Positions 1 through 5,122 of a DNA stretch of 5,122 nt are shown here, one piece after another (position 1 is the stretch's first letter; each line of letters opens with the position of its first letter). The notes beneath the pieces were generated by a model. That model saw nothing but the letters and a program-made list of their open reading frames with translations. It did not search any database and was not told where the DNA came from. The translations under genes were made by a program, and so were the position numbers. Source of the DNA: Planctomycetota bacterium (GTDB lineage Bacteria; Planctomycetota; Planctomycetia; Isosphaerales; Isosphaeraceae). Location: the NCBI GenBank assembly GCA_021807585.1, contig JAKBCQ010000288.1, positions 1 to 5,122 of the forward strand, read 5' to 3'.

Positions 1-3000
1 AAGCTCGATCTCGGGATTCTTCACCGCCGCCTCGCCCGCGATTTGATCCGCAACGTCAAATGATCCTATATCAACAAGCGTTCGAATGAATAAATTCGCC
101 GCCGCTAACGCGTTCGGGGTCGACTTCAATTGCTCGAAGCCGCGCTTCAGAACCTGCGCCGCCTCTTGCTTTTGATCCTCCGCCGCGAGCAGCCGCGCCT
201 GACGCTCGAGCGTCCGCGGTGCGAGCGGCTGCTTCGCCGTAAGCCGCTTGAGCGCGCCCCGTGCCTCGTCAAATTTTTTCATCGATGTCGCCACCGATAC
301 CAGCGGAGCAAGATATTCGGGATCGTCGTTTTTGGCCAACCGTTCAATCTGCGGGAACGCGAGATCGAGCCGATTTTGACGCAACTCAAAATCGTAATAC
401 GCCAGCCGCAACTTGTCGATCGTCGGCTGTTCACCAACCAGCTTTTGAAACAACGCGCGGGCGTGCTCGATACGCTCGGGAGTTCGACCGTAAGCGTACA
501 CCTGGGCGCGGACAAACCGATCGTCGACCGTGTCGTCGGGCTTATCGTCGTGTCCGACAATCTTCTCGGCCTCGAGCCACGCGTTTTCATTGTCGACACG
601 CCGCGCCTGCAACAGCGCCGTCAACCGAAACGCCCATTCAACCGGCGGCTTCTTCGCCAACAACGGGCTCAAAATCTCAATCGCTTTGGGAACGCGGTCA
701 AGCTCTTCAAGAAATTGCGCGTAATTGATCCGAATCGCACCGTCGTCGGGCCACTTTTTGATCGATTGATCAAAAAATTCTTGCGCTTGCTCGCGCTCGC
801 CGACGAGCCGATACGCACGCGCAAAGAGAAATTCAGGCTTGTCGTCGACGACGCGGGTGCGCATCGTCTCAACCGTACGACGCGCGTCCTCCGCCTTCCC
901 CAGACCCGTCTCAAAAAGCAACAAAGCAAACCACGTTTGCGGGTCTTTGGGATTCACCCGGGTCGCGGCGCGGAGCGTCTCAATCGCTTTATCGGGCTTC
1001 CCCAGCGAATTCTGCATCCGCGCCAAAAACATCCGCGAGTCGAAATCGGCGGGCTTGGCGTTCAAAAATTGACCCGCGATCTGCTCGGCCTTCGCTTTAT
1101 CGTCGATCTGAAGGTACGCCACCGAAAGCAACGGATCAATCTCAAAATCAAACTCCGACGCACGCTCGCGAAGCTTGTCGAGATCCACCGTCCGCTTCCG
1201 CAAACTCAACAACGTGATGAGCGGCTGCATCGCGTTGCGACCCCCTCCCAAATCGACCGCTTTTTGATACATGTCGATCGCTTGATCAGTAAGCGCCTCG
1301 CCCCGGCGGGGATCGGTCTTGCTCGCCAGATCGGCCTTCAGCGTCGTCAGCAGCGCGCGGACGAGGATCGCCTCGATCCCCCCGGGATCAAGCGATTCCA
1401 GCTTCTTCACCCACGTCTCGGCCTCGTCGACCCGCTCCGCTCGCCGCTCGACCCCGCCGCCGTCGTCGCGCAACAACGCGCGGATGTTCGCGACAATCCA
1501 CGGACGAGGATTCTGATCCCCCTCGGGCTTCAAATCGGCAAGCGCCTTGGCGATCTCCGCGGCGCTCCCGTCCCCAAGCGCCGCGTTGAACAACCGAACA
1601 CGCGGCGTCGAATCGTCGGGCGAAACCCGCGCCCATTGACGCAACGCCGCTTGCACTTTTGTAAAATCATTGATAATAGTATATAAGTCGGCGATTGTCC
1701 GCCAGAGATCGGGTTGTTCGTCGATGTTGAGGTATTCGTCGGCGTGTCTTTCAAGGTATTCAAGATCGGACGGGTTTTCGACCGAGCGATCGCCGAAACG
1801 CGTGAGGTCGGCGATCGCCTCGCGGGTCAAATTTTCAATATTGTGGATCCGCGCCCGGTTGATGCGGAAGATCAGCTTATCGCCGAGCTCGGCGCGGCCG
1901 CGATCGAGCGTCGTGATCGCCTCGTCGAGCCGGCCCGCGTCCCCCTGCGTGCGCGCCAGCGCCGCGACGAGATCGGCGCTCTTCGGGTTCACCTTGACCG
2001 CGTTTTGATACAGCGCAATCGCCTGATCACGCTTGCCGTCCAAAATCAGCAAGTTCGCCTCGATCGCGATCAGATCGGGATCTCCCGGGGCGAGCTTCAC
2101 CGAAGCCGCGATCGCGTTTTGAAGTTCCGAACGCGCCCGGTCGCCCCCCTTGATTCGGCCGCGACGCCATTTGAGCCGATTCAACTGAACCGTGAGCCGA
2201 GGAACCCGCGGATTCTGGCTGATCGCCTGCGAAAGCGCACGCTCGGCCTCGTCGAACTGATTCGCCGCCTCGAGCTGATCGGCAAGCAACGACCACGCGT
2301 CCGCCCGCTTGGGATCGACGCCGAGAGCGCCGCGCAACGCGTCGATCGAAGCGACCCGATTCCCCATCACGTTGTGCGCCCGCCCCAGCAAAATCAGGAT
2401 ATCGGTGCGCAACCTGGGGGGAGCTTTGGCCTCGATTTCACTCAATATCGCCACCGCGCGCCCCGGTCGGTTGAGCTTGAATTCCCGCAACGCAACCAGA
2501 TACTTCACATCTGAACCTGTCGATGCGTTGCCGATCAGCCGCCGATATTGCGCGATCATCGGGTCGGCCTCGTCGATCTTGCCGAGCATCAAGAGAATTT
2601 GCGAAAGACGCCACGCCAGCCCCGTATCGGTTCCTCCCGATTCGACAAGCCCCTCCCGCCACGAAGCCGCGGCGCGGTTGATATCCCCCTCCTTCATCTC
2701 GATCAGCCCCTTTTGAAGGCTGATCAGCGAACCCGCCGCCCCTTTTTGCGGAAGCGAGTCGATATATCGTCGCGCAAGCGACAATTCACCCCGATCGATC
2801 GCGTCCGACGCCGCCTGAATCAACACCTCGGCATCCTTGGGCGCGATCCTCAACGCTTCGAGAAGCTCGGTCCGCGCCTTGTCGGAATCGCCCCGTTCAA
2901 GGAAATAACGCCGCCGCGCCAGGTGAACCTGGTAATCGTCGGGCCGCGCCGCCACGATCGCATCGAGCACCTCCAACGCTTTATCAGGATGATCGAGCCG

Positions 3001-3603
3001 GACCGCCTCGATCGTCGCCAGCCGCGACGCCGAATCGAGATCTTTGGGATCGCGCGCCAGCGCCGTCGCGTATTCGGCCGCGACGTCGTTCCACATCGTA
3101 ATCTCGCCGGGCTTCGCCTGAGCCTCAAGCGCAAACGCCAGCAGCCGATGCACCTCGGCGTCGTCAATCCCCCGCCGCAATAACTGACGCACGTGGCTCT
3201 CGGCCACAAGATACGATTTGCTCGCAAGCTTAAGCTTCGCCATCCGCCGACGCGTTTGATCGCGATCGGGATCGAGCTGAAGCACGCGATCGCCGATCGG
3301 CATCGCGTCCATCCCCTTGCCGAGCTTCTCCGTCATCAACTCGCACTTGAATTCCAACGCGTCGAGATCGTCGGGATTGATCTCAAGATATGATTCTATA
3401 TAGTTATATGCTTGCGGGTAATCCCGCGCGTCGAACGCCTTGCGGGCCTGCGCCATCAACGTGGGCTTGGTGCGATATCGCGACCACGCCGCGAGGAAAA
3501 TCACCGCGGGAATCACGACGACGAGCGTGGCGACGATCGTCACGAGGGCGCGACGGTTGAGCCTGCGAATCGTTTTTCGAGGAACGTCGGCGGATGCGGC
3601 CAT
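1..3603 (-). CDS. Membrane-anchored giant TPR-repeat protein, PrsT-like (partial, C-terminus beyond left edge)
   Basis: The minus strand is open without a stop from the ATG at 3603-3601 to position 1, giving 1201 residues and no C-terminus. Residues 1-18 are basic (RRLNRR at 13-18). Residues 19-40 form one hydrophobic segment, so the protein is probably anchored in the inner membrane with the repeats outside the cytoplasm. From about residue 50 the sequence is helical-pair repeats with TPR spacing. Clear examples are 53-79 (A-F-Y-A pattern ending INPDD), 206-256, 413-465 (ending in NP), 523-563 (GKRDQAIALYQNAVKVNP, then GRLDEAI) and 868-894 (GKPDKAIETL...VNPKD). TPR arrays bind proteins and scaffold complexes; no catalytic domain was seen. 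Divergence from an EpsI gene suggests a role like PrsT, the TPR protein of PEP-CTERM/exosortase loci, but this rests on context and architecture. An in-frame ATG at 3672 would add 23 residues; 3603 is preferred because it places the anchor near the N-terminus. Neither start has a strong Shine-Dalgarno sequence. That it is a TPR protein is secure; the PrsT assignment is tentative. Confidence 0.88.
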   Translation of the reverse strand, partial: MAASADVPRKTIRRLNRRALVTIVATLVVVIPAVIFLAAWSRYRTKPTLMAQARKAFDARDYPQAYNYIESYLEINPDDLDALEFKCELMTEKLGKGMDAMPIGDRVLQLDPDRDQTRRRMAKLKLASKSYLVAESHVRQLLRRGIDDAEVHRLLAFALEAQAKPGEITMWNDVAAEYATALARDPKDLDSASRLATIEAVRLDHPDKALEVLDAIVAARPDDYQVHLARRRYFLERGDSDKARTELLEALRIAPKDAEVLIQAASDAIDRGELSLARRYIDSLPQKGAAGSLISLQKGLIEMKEGDINRAAASWREGLVESGGTDTGLAWRLSQILLMLGKIDEADPMIAQYRRLIGNASTGSDVKYLVALREFKLNRPGRAVAILSEIEAKAPPRLRTDILILLGRAHNVMGNRVASIDALRGALGVDPKRADAWSLLADQLEAANQFDEAERALSQAISQNPRVPRLTVQLNRLKWRRGRIKGGDRARSELQNAIAASVKLAPGDPDLIAIEANLLILDGKRDQAIALYQNAVKVNPKSADLVAALARTQGDAGRLDEAITTLDRGRAELGDKLIFRINRARIHNIENLTREAIADLTRFGDRSVENPSDLEYLERHADEYLNIDEQPDLWRTIADLYTIINDFTKVQAALRQWARVSPDDSTPRVRLFNAALGDGSAAEIAKALADLKPEGDQNPRPWIVANIRALLRDDGGGVERRAERVDEAETWVKKLESLDPGGIEAILVRALLTTLKADLASKTDPRRGEALTDQAIDMYQKAVDLGGGRNAMQPLITLLSLRKRTVDLDKLRERASEFDFEIDPLLSVAYLQIDDKAKAEQIAGQFLNAKPADFDSRMFLARMQNSLGKPDKAIETLRAATRVNPKDPQTWFALLLFETGLGKAEDARRTVETMRTRVVDDKPEFLFARAYRLVGEREQAQEFFDQSIKKWPDDGAIRINYAQFLEELDRVPKAIEILSPLLAKKPPVEWAFRLTALLQARRVDNENAWLEAEKIVGHDDKPDDTVDDRFVRAQVYAYGRTPERIEHARALFQKLVGEQPTIDKLRLAYYDFELRQNRLDLAFPQIERLAKNDDPEYLAPLVSVATSMKKFDEARGALKRLTAKQPLAPRTLERQARLLAAEDQKQEAAQVLKRGFEQLKSTPNALAAANLFIRTLVDIGSFDVADQIAGEAAVKNPEIEL

Positions 3604-3757
3604 GATCGAAAAACCCCGCGATTGAACCAGGATATGTGACGGTTGCTCTCGTGTTCCAGTTACCGATCGCATTCGACCCGCGCGGCGCCGTTCGCGACGA
3701 TCGTCGTCAACGATCCCGACCCGCCACCGCGCAGCGAACGACGGCGAAGCTTAATCT

Positions 3758-3788
3758 AGTATACGCGGGGAATCAGGATTTGTGGCAA
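3758..3788 (-). promoter_or_regulatory. Sigma70-type promoter candidate for the TPR gene
   Basis: Read on the minus strand, TTGCCA (3788-3783) and TATACT (3763-3758) each match the consensus at five of six positions. The 19-base spacer is longer than optimal. Transcription would begin near 3751, with a leader of about 150 bases to the ATG at 3603 (about 80 to the alternative ATG at 3672). A second -10-like TAAAAT lies at 3827-3822 on this strand, but it has no acceptable -35 at the right distance. Confidence 0.4.
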
Positions 3789-3809
3789 TAGGGTTGCGAG
3801 GCGAAAACG

Positions 3810-3824
3810 AATCGACGATCGATT
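3810..3824. repeat. Perfect inverted repeat AATCGA-CGA-TCGATT
   Basis: Six-base arms flank a three-base spacer, roughly 22 bases upstream of the TPR-gene -35 candidate. It shares AATCGAYGAT with the element at 3940-3950, so it may be a third, longer member of the same site family. The region is rich in CGATCG words, so chance similarity is possible. Confidence 0.3.
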
Positions 3825-3860
3825 TTATCCCCGACCGCGATCGCGGGCGTGCACGTCCAC

Positions 3861-3871
3861 AATCAACGATT
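3861..3871. promoter_or_regulatory. Inverted repeat AATC-N3-GATT, upstream copy
   Basis: AATCAACGATT is a perfect inverted repeat with 4-base arms around a 3-base spacer. It lies between the two divergent promoter candidates, about 42 bases upstream of the epsI -35. The same arms and spacer length recur at 3940-3950, so it may be an operator half of a regulator shared by both genes. Its function is inferred from position and repetition only. Confidence 0.3.
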
Positions 3872-3912
3872 ACGCGACCCAAGGTGTCACGCCGAATCGA
3901 TCGAGAAGGTAT

Positions 3913-3942
3913 TTGACTCGGCGAGCGCTCGTCGTTTAGAAT
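3913..3942 (+). promoter_or_regulatory. Sigma70-type promoter candidate for epsI
   Basis: TTGACT (3913-3918) and TAGAAT (3937-3942) each match the sigma70 consensus at five of six positions, with an 18-base spacer. Transcription would begin near 3949-3950, leaving a leader of about 178 bases before the GTG at 4128. The hexamers are seen directly; activity is inferred. The position argues against translation from the ATG codons at 3849 and 3945. Confidence 0.55.
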
Positions 3943-3950
3943 CGATGATT
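3940..3950. promoter_or_regulatory. Inverted repeat AATC-N3-GATT overlapping epsI promoter start site
   Basis: AATCGATGATT has the same arms and spacer length as the element at 3861-3871. It overlaps the last three bases of the predicted epsI -10 and covers the expected transcription start, where a bound repressor would block initiation. The two centres are 79 bases apart. This is an operator by position only. Confidence 0.3.
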
Positions 3951-3978
3951 GCAAGTCGAGCGCGTTTCGGGTGGAGAG

Positions 3979-4008
3979 CGCCGCGACGGTTGAACAGCCG
4001 ACGCGGCG
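3979..4008 (+). other. Stem-loop in the epsI 5' leader
   Basis: CGCCGCG (3979-3985) pairs with CGCGGCG (4002-4008). After an A-A mismatch, three further G-C pairs and one G-U pair close a six-base loop (3991-3996). It would form about 30 bases into the predicted transcript and end about 120 bases before the GTG. No run of T follows it, so it is not a typical intrinsic terminator. It could stabilise the leader or be incidental to GC-rich sequence. Confidence 0.35.
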
Positions 4009-4114
4009 TACGAAACGCACGATCGATGCATCGCGGAAATCGGCGAAGCCGCGTGTCCGACGATGCGCCGTTCGGCAATGCACATGATGAACGCGTCCAG
4101 ACATCGCACAACGT

Positions 4115-4120
4115 GAGAGA
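4115..4120 (+). promoter_or_regulatory. Ribosome binding site candidate deciding the epsI GTG start
   Basis: GAGAGA ends seven bases before the GTG at 4128. It is only a partial Shine-Dalgarno match but is purine-rich and correctly spaced. The alternative in-frame ATG at 4026 has no comparable purine tract, which favours the GTG. Confidence 0.4.
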
Positions 4121-4127
4121 AATCAAC

Positions 4128-4910
4128 GTGGATACCGCGTCCCAGCACCCCGATCCCCCATCAGGCGAACCGCCCGGCCTACCGACCCGGCGGCTCTGGA
4201 TCGGCTCGGCTTTGGCGACCGCGGCGCTGATCGGCTCGGGATTCGCGCGGCGACGCCAAGACCAAAAAATCGAGGCCGAATTCGAAGCCACGCGAAAACC
4301 CCCGTTCTCGCTCGCGTCGATCCCGCTCGAACTCGGCTCGTGGCGCGGCGAAAACGGCGAACTCCCCGATGAAATCGCGCGGGCCGCCGGAAGTACCGAT
4401 AACATCATCCGCAAATATACCGATTCGACGACGGGCGTCTCGCTCTCGGCGCTCGTCATCGTCGGCACGGGCCCGCTCATGGTGGGTCATCCCCCCGAAA
4501 ACTGCTACATCGTCGGTTCGGGCTACACGCTCGCGGGAGGTCCCCAAATCCGGCTCGTCAAACGCGTCGACGGCAAACCCCCCGTTCCCTACGTCGCCTA
4601 CCTCTTTGAACGCCGGTCGGGCGCCGAGCGAATCCGCGCCGAGGTCTATTACACATGGCGAATCAAAGGGAAATTCACCACCGATAAGGGAAATTATAAA
4701 CAGATCGAGCGAATCTCGGATGTTTATAAAATTCAAACCGAACGACGATTGAACGCGACCGAGGCGTTCAATCCCCCCGCCGACACCCAGGTGGGCGCCG
4801 AATATATCCATCCGACCGAGTTGTTTTTAGGACGTCTAACTCCCGCGTTCGAGCGGCTTTTCGACCGCGGGTCGAAGCGGCTTGAATCGGCCGAGGTTTC
4901 GCCGCGATGA
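4128..4910 (+). CDS. epsI: Exosortase-associated EpsI-family protein (DUF3485)
   Basis: A 260-residue protein from a GTG start. Numbered from that start, residues 1-20 are Pro/Gly-rich and polar. RR at 21-22 is followed by a hydrophobic stretch at 23-40 and RRR at 41-43, consistent with a single membrane anchor or an uncleaved signal; RRLW is loosely Tat-like. The EpsI domain spans about 58-245. It has PLELGSWRG (66-74), a beta-rich LSALVIVGTGPL (106-117), the diagnostic HPPENCYIVGSGY (121-133, with H121, E124 and C126), and the late block VYYTWRIKGKF (173-183) leading to DVYKIQ (198-203). The first two blocks and the H-x-P-E-x-C motif are as expected for EpsI proteins, whose biochemical role is unresolved. 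They accompany exosortases, as separate proteins or as exosortase C-terminal domains, in exopolysaccharide and PEP-CTERM loci. The open frame extends upstream to an ATG at 3849, but those 93 residues are basic and unlike the family, and a promoter lies within them. The GTG has GAGAGA seven bases upstream. An ATG at 4026 is the main alternative. The stop overlaps a downstream ATG (ATGA). Confidence 0.85.
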   Translation: MDTASQHPDPPSGEPPGLPTRRLWIGSALATAALIGSGFARRRQDQKIEAEFEATRKPPFSLASIPLELGSWRGENGELPDEIARAAGSTDNIIRKYTDSTTGVSLSALVIVGTGPLMVGHPPENCYIVGSGYTLAGGPQIRLVKRVDGKPPVPYVAYLFERRSGAERIRAEVYYTWRIKGKFTTDKGNYKQIERISDVYKIQTERRLNATEAFNPPADTQVGAEYIHPTELFLGRLTPAFERLFDRGSKRLESAEVSPR

Positions 4911-5047
4911 GTTCGAATTGGAACGGGTTATTCCGGGTATTGGTATTGATTGGGCGCGGAGGGACGGCGCTTCGGCCGCGCGACGGCTCGCGTCGGTCGC
5001 GGTCGATCCCGCCCACTTGTACGAGGACGACGACGACTCATGCGTGA
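4907..5047 (+). CDS. Short ORF translationally coupled to epsI (46 codons, doubtful or frameshifted)
   Basis: The ATG at 4907-4909 overlaps the epsI stop in an ATGA, a classic coupling arrangement. The frame begins MSSNWNGLFRVLVLIG, which could be the start of a membrane or glycan-biosynthesis protein. It then turns into an Arg/Thr-rich tail and stops at 5045-5047. The tail does not look like real protein, while another frame over the same bases does. It may therefore be the true start of the next gene, broken by a frameshift. It may also be a meaningless overlap. Confidence 0.25.
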   Translation: MSSNWNGLFRVLVLIGRGGTALRPRDGSRRSRSIPPTCTRTTTTHA

Positions 5048-5122
5048 TCCCAATTTGGAACAATCGCGGCGAGCGCTCGAAGCCCCGACGGAATTCGTCG
5101 CGGCGACCGTTCCCGCGGTTTA
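5040..5122 (+). CDS. Possible start of downstream operon gene (partial, unrecognised)
   Basis: An ATG at 5040 opens a frame to the right edge, giving 27 residues beginning MRDPNLEQSRRALEAP. The composition looks natural (acidic and alanine-rich), but it is too short to assign to a family. A GAGG at 5023-5026 lies 13 bases upstream, farther than usual for a Shine-Dalgarno sequence. It could equally be the continuation of a gene that starts earlier in another frame, because the preceding 90 bases look coding in a different frame. As the next gene after epsI on the same strand, it would probably be co-transcribed. Confidence 0.35.
   Translation, partial: MRDPNLEQSRRALEAPTEFVAATVPAV

Larger units (their letters stand above)
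3604..4127. other. Divergent intergenic regulatory region
   Basis: These 524 bases separate the divergently transcribed TPR and epsI genes. They hold one promoter candidate per direction, three AATC/GATT inverted repeats, a leader hairpin on the epsI side and a 12-base palindrome CGACGATCGTCG (3695-3706) in the TPR leader. Both strands contain open frames here, but their translations are arginine-rich and low in structure. No convincing small gene or RNA gene was recognised. Confidence 0.6.

Noticed and set aside
130..1686. Plus-strand open frame of 518 codons
   Set aside because: It is antisense to the TPR gene. The translation is Arg/Leu-rich with no domain or hydrophobic pattern, while the minus frame gives clear TPR repeats across the same bases and remains open far beyond both ends.
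1714..2514. Plus-strand open frame of 266 codons
   Set aside because: Also antisense to the TPR gene, in the same register as the first shadow. It arises because the biased codons of the real gene rarely create stops on the opposite strand.
2548..3183. Plus-strand open frame of 211 codons
   Set aside because: A highly basic translation lying over well-formed TPR repeats on the other strand.
3979..4008. Hairpin considered as an intrinsic terminator
   Set aside because: No T-run follows on either strand, and it sits in the leader between a promoter and its gene rather than after a gene.
3887..4480. Minus-strand open frame of 197 codons crossing the intergenic region
   Set aside because: It overlaps both the epsI coding start and its promoter, and the translation is low-complexity Arg/Ser/Pro with no recognisable domain.
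4179..4811. Minus-strand open frame of 210 codons opposite epsI
   Set aside because: The plus strand carries the conserved EpsI blocks over the same bases. The minus translation is Asp/Arg-rich and shows no family signature.
5026..5037. (GAC)4 run considered as a phase-variation tract
   Set aside because: It is short and trinucleotide, so gain or loss of units would not shift the reading frame.
1..5122. Frequent GATC/CGATCG words considered as a dispersed repeat family
   Set aside because: They occur mostly in coding sequence, where Asp-, Ile- and Arg-containing codon pairs (GAT C.., ATC G.., CGA TCG) naturally create them. There is no regular spacing or longer shared unit.

Overview
The window looks like a bacterial chromosome segment from a GC-rich organism with strong codon bias (GCG, CTC, GAT, CGG and CGC are frequent, and GATC/CGATCG words are common). 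Gene content points to an exosortase (PEP-CTERM-type) envelope or exopolysaccharide locus. The overall style resembles Planctomycetes, but that is an inference from gene type and composition. No rRNA, tRNA, CRISPR array, insertion sequence or phage gene was seen.

Layout. Positions 1-3603 are almost entirely one minus-strand gene, open from an ATG at 3603 to the left edge (1201 codons, no stop). It encodes a protein with one N-terminal membrane anchor followed by a very long tetratricopeptide (TPR) array. Several long plus-strand open frames in this stretch, up to about 500 codons, are antisense shadows. Positions 3604-4127 are a divergent regulatory region with one promoter candidate facing each way, short AATC/GATT inverted repeats and a leader hairpin. 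Positions 4128-4910 on the plus strand encode a stand-alone EpsI-family (DUF3485) exosortase-associated protein. From 4907 to the right edge a further plus-strand gene probably begins, but its reading frame is ambiguous.

How the parts may fit together. EpsI-family proteins occur with exosortases in loci for polysaccharide synthesis and protein sorting. Large anchored TPR proteins of the PrsT type are known from PEP-CTERM/exosortase loci. The divergent arrangement suggests shared control of the TPR scaffold and the EpsI operon. No exosortase gene lies within the window; if the locus is functional, one should lie to the right or elsewhere. The least ordinary signals are the paired AATC-N3-GATT elements around the EpsI promoter, the size of the TPR protein, and the frame conflict after EpsI.
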